From Njordibacter sp905182035 (lineage in GTDB: Bacteria; Pseudomonadota; Gammaproteobacteria; Pseudomonadales; Balneatricaceae): a DNA stretch of 64,000 nucleotides. The notes under the pieces were generated by a model. It worked only from the letters and a program-made list of their open reading frames with translations. It was not told the DNA's origin and did not search any database. The translations under genes and the position numbers were made by a program. The DNA lies in contig NZ_CP159831.1 in the NCBI RefSeq assembly GCF_047730075.1, positions 2,356,001 to 2,420,000 on the forward strand, read 5' to 3'. Shown here one piece after another: positions 1 to 8,244 of this stretch. Position 1 is the stretch's first letter, and the number at the start of each line of letters is the position of its first letter.

Positions 1-97
1 GGGTGAAACTCTGACCGAAGCCATGGTGTTTGGATTACTGCTCATTCTGGGTGGTATTGTACTGAGCCGCAGAGGCAATAAAGCTACTGAATCATAG
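1..97 (+). CDS. EamA/DMT-family permease, C-terminal end only
   Basis: The first complete codon is at position 2 and the frame ends at TAG 95-97. The visible 31 residues begin GETLTEAMVFGLLLILGG and end with a short basic tail. That is the typical last transmembrane helix of drug/metabolite transporter permeases, where a GE-L-T motif precedes a Gly/Leu-rich helix. The rest lies outside the window, so the substrate cannot be inferred. It converges on the enolase-superfamily gene only 8 bp away. Confidence 0.6.
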   Translation, partial: GETLTEAMVFGLLLILGGIVLSRRGNKATES

Positions 98-105
98 ACT
101 TTAGC

Positions 106-1227
106 TTACAAACAATAAGTCATTACTGGCTCGCCTAGCACTTCCATGCGTGGCTCAATACCAAGTCCCGGAGTCTCTGGCGCAGTCACCCAACCATCAT
201 GTCGCTTAAAAGCACCCTTGTCGGTGGCGTCCGCTGTGGTAATAGTTACCATGTCTCGGGTATCAAGTATGCAGCGTAATAGGTGCGCAGGTATGGTTTG
301 TCCTAAGTGGGCAATAGCTGCAAAAGCAATATCAGAACCCACGGTGTCTTGCACACTGAGACTATAGCCTGCGCTTATGCACATATCACGTTGGCGGCGA
401 CAAGGCGTTAAACCGCCATTTTTCGATATTTTGAGGCCTACACCTTCGGCCCCATCTTCACTAATGAGTTGAGCCACAGAGGCATCGTTGTTGGCTAGTT
501 CATCCCACACCATTGGAATATCCGTACGCCGCCGCAAGGACATATGTTCCCGCCAAGTGGCGCAAGGTGCTTCAAGCACAATATCTGCATGGCGAGGTAA
601 CAGACGTAAGAACCGCAACGCAGTTTCTACGGTTAGACCACCATTGGCATCCACTAAGAAATATTCCCCCGCTTGGCGGTCAGCCAAACATGCCATTACC
701 CTCTCCGCATCTAATTGCGGGTCTTCACCAATTTTAATAGAATGACCACGGTAACCTTGCAGCCGATGGGCTTGCACTCGTTTGCGCATGGCTTCTGGAG
801 TGCCTGCATAGACAGACGATATTACGCCCATGGGCTGGAGAGTACGCCCGCCTAATAAGTCACATACAGGCATACCTACCGCTTTGCCAAACAAATCCCA
901 GCAGGCAACATCTATAGCAGTTTTAGCGTGTCCGTGCCCAACCAACGCCCCATCCATAACATCATAAACTCGGTCTACTCGGCGTGGATCAAGGCCTAAT
1001 ATAGCCGGCGTTATTTCTGCGATGCCTGCCCTTACACCTAGTGCGTGGGCAGCAACATAAGTGGCGCCAAAGGGTGTGCTTTCACCAAAGCCAGTGAGGC
1101 CTGTGTCGCTGGTAAGCCGCACTATAGTAGCATCAAAATTAGCATATTCTCTGCCACCTGAGAGACGATAGATGCCCCCTGAATAAGGTAGATCCACTTG
1201 GTAAACATCAACTTGGCTTATTTTCAC
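106..1227 (-). CDS. enolase-superfamily enzyme, mandelate racemase/muconate lactonizing type
   Basis: A 373-residue protein with the N-terminal capping domain and C-terminal barrel of the MLE/mandelate racemase group. Metal ligands are visible as D193 (LVDANG), E219 (LEAP) and D242 (WDE). The second catalytic lysine is probably K266 (GLKISKNGG). The usual K-x-K motif reads S163-I-K165, so one lysine is replaced by serine; as I recall, this resembles cis-3-hydroxyproline dehydratase-like members. Such enzymes abstract an alpha proton from a carboxylate, giving epimerisation or elimination. The start is GTG, preceded by AGGTAAG. An amino-acid or betaine-like substrate is inference; the exact reaction is unknown. 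Confidence 0.8.
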   Translation of the reverse strand: MKISQVDVYQVDLPYSGGIYRLSGGREYANFDATIVRLTSDTGLTGFGESTPFGATYVAAHALGVRAGIAEITPAILGLDPRRVDRVYDVMDGALVGHGHAKTAIDVACWDLFGKAVGMPVCDLLGGRTLQPMGVISSVYAGTPEAMRKRVQAHRLQGYRGHSIKIGEDPQLDAERVMACLADRQAGEYFLVDANGGLTVETALRFLRLLPRHADIVLEAPCATWREHMSLRRRTDIPMVWDELANNDASVAQLISEDGAEGVGLKISKNGGLTPCRRQRDMCISAGYSLSVQDTVGSDIAFAAIAHLGQTIPAHLLRCILDTRDMVTITTADATDKGAFKRHDGWVTAPETPGLGIEPRMEVLGEPVMTYCL

Positions 1228-1269
1228 GGGCTTACCTTTTATTATTATGCAGTACTTAAGCAGCCCAAC

Positions 1270-2376
1270 TTACGACTCAGGAATGAGCACTAACTTACCT
1301 GTAAACCCTTTATTCAAGAAGTCTGTTTGGGCTTTGTGAATTTGTTTAAGTGGGTAGCTTTGAGCCACCACTGGGCGAATTTCTTCTGCTTCGATATAGC
1401 TCACCAAGTTGCTAAATACAATGTGATCTTGAAACGTACAGCCAAAGAAAGTGAGGTCTTTTAAATATAACGTACGAACATCCAATTCAACCATAGGTCC
1501 AGCGATGGCTCCAGAGGTGGCATAGCGGCCACCCCGACGCAATACGTCGAGCAGTTGAGGCCAGTCTGGACCAGCCACCAAATCTACAACTAAATCTACT
1601 TCATCAGCGCCAATAGCAGCAACAAGGTCAACACCCCTAGGGACTAGCTGATCAGCTCCTAACGCTTTTACGTCATCATGTTTGGTCACGCCAGCAACGG
1701 CAATCACATATGCACCACGACGCTTTGCTAACTGCACTGCAGCAGAACCCACACCACCAGAAGCACCTGTGATTAATACCCGTTCTCCAGACTTTAAACT
1801 GGCCCTATGGAGCATGTTTTCAGCAGTAGAATATGCGCAAGGAATAGATGCCAATTCAACATCACTCCAAGGTGTATTTACCGCATATGCTTCATCGCTC
1901 AGGGCACAGGTATATTGCGCAAAACCACCATCATATTCAGACCCAAAGGTTACACAATCAAAGCGTTTTTTGGTCTGCGGATCTTGCTGCATAGTACGTA
2001 CAAGAACGCGTTCACCTATACGCTCTGCATTAACACCTGATCCTACAGAAACCACTTCGCCACACACGTCTGCCCCTTGGATACGCGGAAACTGTAATGC
2101 GCTACCCGACCATGTGGCAGTGGTAGCATCAAGTTCATCATAACCTTGATCGGCACCGCTGTTGGTATCGCCAGTGACTTGTTTTGAGTACCAACCAATA
2201 CGAGTATTAATGTCAGTATTATTTACCCCGGCTGCCAACACTTTCAGTAGCACCTCACCGTCTTTAGGTTGGGGGGTAGGAATATCATGACGATACACCA
2301 GCTGATCTAAGCCGCCATGGCCAATCAGGTGCACACCAGACATTGTGGTTGGTAGTTGGTTATTAGTAGGGTTCAT
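1270..2376 (-). CDS. MDR-family zinc-less alcohol dehydrogenase/quinone oxidoreductase-like protein
   Basis: A medium-chain dehydrogenase of about 368 residues. It has the GroES-like N-terminal half (GVNNTDINTRIGWYS, PRIQGADVCGEVV) and a Rossmann nucleotide-binding loop in VLITGASGGVGSAAVQLAKRRGA. The cysteine/histidine set of zinc alcohol dehydrogenases is not evident, which suits a quinone-oxidoreductase type. The open frame extends upstream to a TTG at 2478, but the conserved region (GHGGLDQLVYR) begins close to the ATG at 2376, so I chose that; an ATG at 2343 is also possible. It diverges from the MFS permease. The substrate is unknown. It is not close in sequence to the acrylyl-CoA reductase AcuI as I remember it. 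Confidence 0.8.
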   Translation of the reverse strand: MNPTNNQLPTTMSGVHLIGHGGLDQLVYRHDIPTPQPKDGEVLLKVLAAGVNNTDINTRIGWYSKQVTGDTNSGADQGYDELDATTATWSGSALQFPRIQGADVCGEVVSVGSGVNAERIGERVLVRTMQQDPQTKKRFDCVTFGSEYDGGFAQYTCALSDEAYAVNTPWSDVELASIPCAYSTAENMLHRASLKSGERVLITGASGGVGSAAVQLAKRRGAYVIAVAGVTKHDDVKALGADQLVPRGVDLVAAIGADEVDLVVDLVAGPDWPQLLDVLRRGGRYATSGAIAGPMVELDVRTLYLKDLTFFGCTFQDHIVFSNLVSYIEAEEIRPVVAQSYPLKQIHKAQTDFLNKGFTGKLVLIPES

Positions 2377-2563
2377 AAGGTTTTGCTGTAACGATGGCAA
2401 GTGCCATGAATCTAGCAGTTTGATGCACGCCACACAAGCGACTTTTGAGCTGACAGTGATGAACGCTATTATGGTCAAGTATTGACCTGTTCTTTTATTT
2501 AGAATAGTTTAATACATTATTAATTGCCTTTAAATTAATCGCCTATAAAAAGGGCAGCACACC

Positions 2564-3799
2564 ATGATCACACTCCTTACTCAGCCCCTTACCTATGGAC
2601 TGAAAAACAATTCTCCTCAGCTTTTTCAGTGGCTACTACAAGTATTTTTTGTGGGGCTCATGTTGGGCACTACTCGTATAGTCATTACGCCACTAGCCGA
2701 GCAAGAATTTGGCTTAGCTAAAGATTCACTTTTACTACTCAGTACCTTTGTTATTGCCTTTGGTGTGGTTAAAGGTTGCATGAATTTTGTAGCTGGGTAT
2801 TGGGCTGAGAAAATTGGTCGCAAACCTGTTCATCTTGCAGGTTGGCTTATTGCCTTGCCTATTCCGGTATTATTTTATTTTGCCCAATCGTGGGCCTGGG
2901 TAGTATTTGCCACTGTGCTTTTGGGTATCAACCAAGGCCTCACTTGGTCTATGAGTCAAACGGCCAAACTGGATATTACCGCAGCCGATGAACGCGGCCT
3001 CACCATCGGTTTGAATGAATTTGCAGGCTATACTGGTGTTGCTCTAGGTGGGTTAGCGAGCGCTTACATCAGCCAGTGGTTAGGACTCAAAACGGGTTTG
3101 TTAGTATTTGGCTTTCTAATCATTAGCCTTGCCTTTATCCTCACATGGTTAAACATTGTCGAAACCCGCCCATGGGCTTTGTATCAAACACAACACGAGG
3201 CGCCAACAACTGCCACGCAAACCGTGTCAACATGGTCTGTATTTAAGCGGATGAGTTGGAGCGATTCGCGGCTACTAGCGATTACCCAAGCAGGCTGCGT
3301 TGAAAAATTTGTTGACGCATTGGTGTGGATTGTATATCCCATCTACTTGTATCAAAAGACTCAAGATTTGCCATTAACGGGGTGGATTATTTCGATATAT
3401 GGATTAGTTTGGGGCGCTAGCCAATTACTCACTGGGCATTGGTCTGACAAGTATGGCCGCCAACGACTTAACGTTACGGGAATGACGCTAACTACAATTG
3501 GCGTACTCGTAATGCCCCTCAACGAAACGGTCTTGTGGTGGAGCTTCAGCTCCGCCCTTACGGGTTTAGGCATGGCTTTACTCTACCCTAATTTAGCCGC
3601 TGCCATTGCAGACTTTTCACAACCCCAATGGCGCGCTACTGCCATTGGTATTTATCGATTTTGGCGCGACTTGGGTTATGCAATTGGCGCTTTATTATTA
3701 GGCCTAGCAGCTTATTTAACTCAAGACCTAACGGTAGCCTTCTGGGTTGTAGGAGGTTGCATGGCTATGTCTACCGCTTGGTTGGCAGCCAAAGGCTAA
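2564..3799 (+). CDS. MFS-family permease
   Basis: A 411-residue inner-membrane protein with about twelve hydrophobic segments. The family motif A occurs twice, as AGYWAEKIGRKP at residues 77-88 and GHWSDKYGRQR at 291-301, one per six-helix half. The fold is certain; the substrate is not. It lies 194 bp upstream of the DddQ-like cupin on the same strand and could supply that enzyme, which is inference. The frame stays open for 58 codons beyond the TAA and would encode a His/Asp-rich tail. Confidence 0.88.
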   Translation: MITLLTQPLTYGLKNNSPQLFQWLLQVFFVGLMLGTTRIVITPLAEQEFGLAKDSLLLLSTFVIAFGVVKGCMNFVAGYWAEKIGRKPVHLAGWLIALPIPVLFYFAQSWAWVVFATVLLGINQGLTWSMSQTAKLDITAADERGLTIGLNEFAGYTGVALGGLASAYISQWLGLKTGLLVFGFLIISLAFILTWLNIVETRPWALYQTQHEAPTTATQTVSTWSVFKRMSWSDSRLLAITQAGCVEKFVDALVWIVYPIYLYQKTQDLPLTGWIISIYGLVWGASQLLTGHWSDKYGRQRLNVTGMTLTTIGVLVMPLNETVLWWSFSSALTGLGMALLYPNLAAAIADFSQPQWRATAIGIYRFWRDLGYAIGALLLGLAAYLTQDLTVAFWVVGGCMAMSTAWLAAKG

Positions 3800-3993
3800 A
3801 ACACAATTATCAATATTCCTGTCTATGTATCATCGGTAGAACTTAGAGACTGCGATGTCGACCATGATCACGACTCTCATGATGACCATAACAATGAGTC
3901 TTGCTATACAGTGTATTGGGGTATTTCGCCTACTTCTATAACACGCTTTAAAAAGGTTATGATGCCTCTTAAGTGAACCTATAACAGAAAAAC
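3800..3993 (+). other. gap with His/Asp-rich open frame and a possible 28-residue peptide
   Basis: No certain gene. In the MFS frame, after its TAA, codons stay open to TGA near 3973 and would read VELRDCDVDHDHDSHDDHNN and on; no ATG opens it. In another frame ATG 3855 begins a hydrophobic 28-residue peptide, MSTMITTLMMTITMSLAIQC and on, with a weak ribosome site. Neither has independent support. Confidence 0.25.
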
Positions 3994-4638
3994 ATGCAAC
4001 ATCAGAAAAACATCCAACGAGAGCTTGCTAGCCTGCGCCAACATCTAGTTTCGCTACTACAACTAGCCAGTAATCTAGATTCTGCTGGACTGAGCACCGT
4101 ACATACAGTGATAGAACGATTGGGTTCCCGCAGTGATGTTGGCCGGCAAGCTCACCGAGCCAACCCTTTGTCTGATTTGTTACCTCAAATAAAGCGAGCC
4201 AATGGAATTTTACCTGAACCCTGCCAAAATATGGTTAACAGCATAATAGACCTAGCTGATAATCTGCCTTGGTACCAAAGGCCTGTGGCTAATAATCCAA
4301 GCTTCATGGAGAGCCATGTAAACGCTCAAATAATAGGCCCAGAAGGCATAGAAGTGCGGCACGATTTAATTGTAGGCGTGACTTTAATGCGCCCCGATAT
4401 AGACTACCCCGACCACCAGCACGAACCAGAAGAAATATACGTTGTCTTGAGTGATGGCAGATGGCGCCAAGCCAGTGGCGATTGGCATACACCAGGCCTA
4501 GGTGGCTTAGTGCATAACCCTAGTGATGTAATGCACGGCATGAAATCCCTTAGTACGCCTTTGGTTGCACTTTGGTGTTTACCGCTAGATAAACCCTTTA
4601 CGCCTTTTAGCGCAGCTATTAGCTCTTCTGCTAGATAG
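3994..4638 (+). CDS. DMSP-lyase-family cupin (DddQ/DddL type)
   Basis: A 214-residue cytosolic protein with a helical N-terminus and a C-terminal cupin barrel. The core is Y138-PDHQHEPEEIY-149 followed by H181 (SDVMHGMK). The set Y138, H143, E147, Y149, H181 has the same spacing as the metal-binding and catalytic set I recall for DddQ (Y120, H125, E129, Y131, H163). DddQ splits dimethylsulfoniopropionate into dimethyl sulfide and acrylate by beta elimination. Family members of unproved substrate are common, so DMSP is likely rather than certain. It follows the MFS gene and overlaps the convergent aldolase gene by 8 bp. Confidence 0.78.
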   Translation: MQHQKNIQRELASLRQHLVSLLQLASNLDSAGLSTVHTVIERLGSRSDVGRQAHRANPLSDLLPQIKRANGILPEPCQNMVNSIIDLADNLPWYQRPVANNPSFMESHVNAQIIGPEGIEVRHDLIVGVTLMRPDIDYPDHQHEPEEIYVVLSDGRWRQASGDWHTPGLGGLVHNPSDVMHGMKSLSTPLVALWCLPLDKPFTPFSAAISSSAR

Positions 4639-5698
4639 TCTTTGCCAACTTTTTAGCAGCACTTATAAAGTAGTCAACATCAGTTTCGTTAGTGGCAAAG
4701 CTGGTCACTAGGCGAACTATATTTTCACCCCACCTATCGCTGTAAAAATAAAAGCCTTGCTCAAGTAAACCGTCAATCATTGCCTTGGGCAGCTTACAAA
4801 AAAACATATTTGAAGCCGTCTTCCCTTGCATCTCTACACCCTCAATAGTGCGAAAACCTTGATCCAACCGCAGCGCCATTGCGTTGGCATGGCGGGCGTT
4901 ATTAAGCCACAAATCCTGCTTAAAGTAGGCGTCTAGCTGCGCAGACATCAAGTACATTTTAGACATTAAATGACCAGATCGCTTGCGCCTCCATGCCATT
5001 TCTTGTGCTAATTCCTGGTCAAACAGTACAATTGCTTCCACTGCTAAAGTGCCGTTCTTGGTCGCCCCAAAAGATAACACGTCAACACCAGCTTGCCATG
5101 TCATGGCTGCAGGAGAACAATCCAAAGCGACCAATGCATTGGTAAAACGAGCGCCATCCATATGAAACTTTAAGCCATTGTCTCTGCAGATCCGCCCGAT
5201 GTTAGACAACTCTTCTAGGCTATAAACGCTGCCTGTTTCCGTAGTTTGGCTCACACTCACCACAGAGGTTTGTACCGAATGCACATCAGCGATATTTGGT
5301 GTTGCCTTGAGTGCCAATGTTTTAGGGCAAAGCTTACTATGGTCTCCATCTATGAAAACCAACTTAGCACCGTGAGTGAAAAATTCTGGGGCACCACATT
5401 CATCAACATTGATATGGCTATGGGGGTGACAAAGTACGGCACCCCATGGCGGTGTCAACACACTCAGAGCCAAGGCGTTGGCGGCCGTGCCCGTAGCTAC
5501 TAAAAACACGCTAACAGGACACTCAAAAATTTCTGCAAGGGCCTTCTCCACCTGCTCGCTATAGTGATCTTTACCATAGGGTTTTTGGATAGCTATGCCA
5601 GCGTCCATAATTGCCTGTAACACCGCTGGTGCTGCACCTACTGTGTTATCACTAGAAAATACTTTATTAATCATTACTTGGTCCTTACTGGGGGCCAT
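4631..5698 (-). CDS. low-specificity L-threonine aldolase-like PLP enzyme
   Basis: A 355-residue fold-type I PLP enzyme. The Schiff-base lysine is K214 in SFGATKNGT, and the PLP-ring aspartate is D181 in HMDGAR. Family members split L-threonine or L-allo-threonine, and other beta-hydroxy amino acids, into glycine and an aldehyde. The ATG at 5698 has GGAGAG about 5 bp upstream, which decides it against the ATG at 5674. It lies 12 bp downstream of ilvY on the same strand and could be cotranscribed, which would place it near branched-chain amino-acid control. Confidence 0.85.
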   Translation of the reverse strand: MAPSKDQVMINKVFSSDNTVGAAPAVLQAIMDAGIAIQKPYGKDHYSEQVEKALAEIFECPVSVFLVATGTAANALALSVLTPPWGAVLCHPHSHINVDECGAPEFFTHGAKLVFIDGDHSKLCPKTLALKATPNIADVHSVQTSVVSVSQTTETGSVYSLEELSNIGRICRDNGLKFHMDGARFTNALVALDCSPAAMTWQAGVDVLSFGATKNGTLAVEAIVLFDQELAQEMAWRRKRSGHLMSKMYLMSAQLDAYFKQDLWLNNARHANAMALRLDQGFRTIEGVEMQGKTASNMFFCKLPKAMIDGLLEQGFYFYSDRWGENIVRLVTSFATNETDVDYFISAAKKLAKTI

Positions 5699-5710
5699 TG
5701 CTACTCTCCA

Positions 5711-6604
5711 TTAATTTGACCCCTGTGCCACTAGTTGCCATAAGGCACTAACCAAGGGTTTTTTAAGGTTCTTTTTAAGGGCAACCAAACCTACATCATA
5801 GGCTTCAAGTTGCGGTTTCACGTCTAATATTTGAATTCGCTCAATGGTAGGGCTGTTATCCAGAACGATCTTTGGCACTACGCCAATACCTAAGCCGAGG
5901 CTTACCATAATGACAATAGCTTCATTACCTGCCACTTGAGCGTAGATTTTTGGGGTTACATCCATAGCCCTAAACCAGGCGTCCGTGCGCTGACGAGACA
6001 AACCACCTTCTGCCAAGATCATGGGCACTTGAGACCATTCTTTAGGACTGGTTGGAGTGATTAAAGGTTGTTCTAGGTTACTTTGATCTTTGGGTGCGAT
6101 AAAGACTAAGGGGGATATGGTAATCGGTTTAAAAGCCAACTCTCTGGGTAAGTTTTTTGGCCTGGCAACGATGGCTAGGTCCTCTTCACTAGAAATAACA
6201 TGAGCAATGCCTTGGTCTGGATCACCAGTGTGGAGTTTGATTTCTATGTTCGGGTGATCTTGGCGAAAACGCTGAAACAGGTCAAACAACAAACTATACA
6301 CTGCCGTAACAGAGCAATATAAACTTACTTCACCTTGGAGTTGTCCATGGGCATCTTGTACTTGGTTACGAATAGCATCCCATTCTCCTACTGCTGAGCG
6401 GGCATAGCTCACAAAGGTTTGGCCTTCTGGAGTGAGTTGCACGCTGCGGTTGTCTCGGTTGAACAATGGCGCCCCTAGCCCTTCTTCTAATTGCCTTATA
6501 TTGCGAGATAACGCTGACAAACTAATGTGGCACGCTGCACTGGCTTTACCAAAGTGTAAGTTCTCTGTCAGGGCCAAGAAGTGCTTGAGGTGTTTTATGT
6601 CCAT
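5711..6604 (-). CDS. ilvY: IlvY, LysR-type activator of ilvC
   Basis: A 297-residue LysR regulator with an N-terminal winged helix (HFGKASAACHISLSALSRNI) and a C-terminal effector domain. Sequence resemblance to enterobacterial IlvY runs over the whole length, including SVTAVYS, IEIKLHTGD and LGLGIGVVPKIVLDNSP. The gene is divergent from ilvC, the classical arrangement, in which IlvY senses acetolactate or acetohydroxybutyrate and activates ilvC. The shared 152-bp gap holds a good inverted repeat. Confidence 0.92.
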   Translation of the reverse strand: MDIKHLKHFLALTENLHFGKASAACHISLSALSRNIRQLEEGLGAPLFNRDNRSVQLTPEGQTFVSYARSAVGEWDAIRNQVQDAHGQLQGEVSLYCSVTAVYSLLFDLFQRFRQDHPNIEIKLHTGDPDQGIAHVISSEEDLAIVARPKNLPRELAFKPITISPLVFIAPKDQSNLEQPLITPTSPKEWSQVPMILAEGGLSRQRTDAWFRAMDVTPKIYAQVAGNEAIVIMVSLGLGIGVVPKIVLDNSPTIERIQILDVKPQLEAYDVGLVALKKNLKKPLVSALWQLVAQGSN

Positions 6605-6635
6605 AAACTAGACTCTAGCATAGTTTCAAAACAAT

Positions 6636-6674
6636 ATTGCTATATATGGCTCACTATGTAGCATATATATCAAT
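6636..6674. promoter_or_regulatory. probable IlvY operator (inverted repeat)
   Basis: ATTGCTATATATG at 6636-6648 and CATATATATCAAT at 6662-6674 form a 13-bp inverted repeat with one mismatch around a 13-bp spacer. It ends at the predicted -35 box of ilvC, as expected for a LysR-type activator site. The binding protein is inferred from the divergent ilvY. Confidence 0.6.
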
Positions 6675-6702
6675 TTACGAAAACATCAACAAAGCGTATT
6701 AT
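6674..6702 (+). promoter_or_regulatory. predicted ilvC promoter
   Basis: TTTACG (6674-6679), a 17-bp spacer and TATTAT (6697-6702). The weak -35 box suits an activator-dependent promoter. The predicted start near 6709 gives a leader of about 48 nt before the ATG at 6757. Confidence 0.5.
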
Positions 6703-6756
6703 GATGCCAGCTTCACCAGACTCAAATTATTGATCTTACAACCACAGGGTTTCCCC

Positions 6757-8232
6757 ATGTCTAATAACTACTTTAATACCTTGCCTTTGCGCGAGCAGCT
6801 TGAACAACTAGCCAAGTGCCGTTTTATGCACATGAATGAATTCACTGACGGGGTAAATGCCCTAAAAGGCAAAAAAATGGTCATCATTGGTTGTGGTGCC
6901 CAAGGCCTTAACCAAGGCTTAAACCTACGTGACAGCGGCTTAGACGTATCTTACACCCTGCGCCAATCAGCTATCGATGAGAAGCGTCAGTCTTTTAAGA
7001 ACGCTTCTGAGAACGGCTTTACCGTAGGCACCTACGAAGAACTCATCCCCACTGCAGATATAGTACTTAACCTTACTCCAGACAAGCAGCACACCCCTGT
7101 GGTTACTGCAGTTATGCCGCTAATGAAGCAAGGCGCATGTTTGTCTTACTCACATGGTTTTAACATTGTTGAAGAAGGCATGCAGGTCCGTGACGATCTA
7201 ACCGTCATCATGGTTGCACCTAAGTGCCCAGGTTCTGAAGTGCGTGCTGAATACGTGCGGGGTTTTGGCGTACCCACCTTGATCGCTGTGCACGAAAACA
7301 ACGATCCACAAGGCCATGGTTTAGCTCTAGCTAAAGCCTACGCCGTAGGTACTGGCGGTCATAAGGCTGGCGTATTGATGTCGTCTTTTATTGCTGAAGT
7401 AAAGTCTGACCTTATGGGTGAACAAACCATCCTTTGTGGCATGCTACAAACAGGATCTTTATTGTGCTTTGACAAGATGATCGACAAGGGTGTGGATGCA
7501 GGCTATGCCTCTAAGCTAATCCAATACGGTTGGGAAACCATTACTGAAGCGCTGAAGTACGGCGGCGTAACTAACATGCTAGACCGTCTTTCTAACCCGG
7601 CTAAGATCAAGGCTTTTGACCTTTCTGAAGAATTGAAAGTAATCATGCGCCCTTTGTACAACAAGCACCAAGACGATATTATCAACGGCACTTTCTCTCG
7701 CACCATGATGGCAGACTGGGCCAACGATGATATTAATCTACTGGGCTGGCGTGCAGAAACAGGCGAAACTGCTTTTGAAAAGACCGTAGCTGGTGACGTG
7801 GAAATCTCTGAGCAAGAATACTTCGACCACGGCATTTTAATGGTAGCCATGGTTAAAGCTGGTGTAGAGCTAGCCTTTGAAACTATGACTGCCGCAGGTA
7901 TCATTGCAGATTCTGCTTACTACGAGTCGTTGCATGAAACACCGCTGATCGCTAATACCATTGCCCGTAAGAAGTTGTACGAAATGAACGCCACTATCTC
8001 TGATACTGCAGAATATGGCTGTTACTTGTACAACCACGCCTGCTTGCCTTTATTGAATGATTTCATGAAAGACATCGACACAGACGTGATTGGCCGTGGC
8101 CTTAGTAGCGATGACAATGGCGTAGATAACGCCCGTTTAATCGAAGTAAACGAAGCCCTGCGTAGCCACCCTGTAGAAGCCATTGGCGCAACTTTGCGCG
8201 GCCACATGGCAGACATGAAGAAGATCATCTAA
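6757..8232 (+). CDS. ilvC: ketol-acid reductoisomerase, class II
   Basis: It converts acetolactate and acetohydroxybutyrate to dihydroxy acids with NADPH and Mg2+, in valine and isoleucine synthesis. From MSNNYFNTLPLREQL the protein is 491 residues, the length of E. coli IlvC, and it matches that protein throughout (IIGCGAQGLNQGLNLRDSGL, LTPDKQH, VAPKCPGSEVR, SYYESLHETPLIANTIARK by close analogy). The open frame begins at 6637, but the 40 extra residues have no counterpart in the family, so the start is the ATG at 6757. Two C-terminal knotted domains mark class II. Confidence 0.97.
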   Translation: MSNNYFNTLPLREQLEQLAKCRFMHMNEFTDGVNALKGKKMVIIGCGAQGLNQGLNLRDSGLDVSYTLRQSAIDEKRQSFKNASENGFTVGTYEELIPTADIVLNLTPDKQHTPVVTAVMPLMKQGACLSYSHGFNIVEEGMQVRDDLTVIMVAPKCPGSEVRAEYVRGFGVPTLIAVHENNDPQGHGLALAKAYAVGTGGHKAGVLMSSFIAEVKSDLMGEQTILCGMLQTGSLLCFDKMIDKGVDAGYASKLIQYGWETITEALKYGGVTNMLDRLSNPAKIKAFDLSEELKVIMRPLYNKHQDDIINGTFSRTMMADWANDDINLLGWRAETGETAFEKTVAGDVEISEQEYFDHGILMVAMVKAGVELAFETMTAAGIIADSAYYESLHETPLIANTIARKKLYEMNATISDTAEYGCYLYNHACLPLLNDFMKDIDTDVIGRGLSSDDNGVDNARLIEVNEALRSHPVEAIGATLRGHMADMKKII

Positions 8233-8244
8233 GCGAGATTCTTT

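Noticed and set aside
1270..2376. MDR gene as AcuI acrylyl-CoA reductase linked to DMSP cleavage
   Set aside because: The N-terminal region (INTRIGWYS and a following insertion) differs from AcuI, and the gene is longer; the general MDR call is safer.
6637..6756. 40-residue N-terminal extension of IlvC
   Set aside because: It covers the predicted promoter and operator, and the protein from 6757 has exactly the family length.
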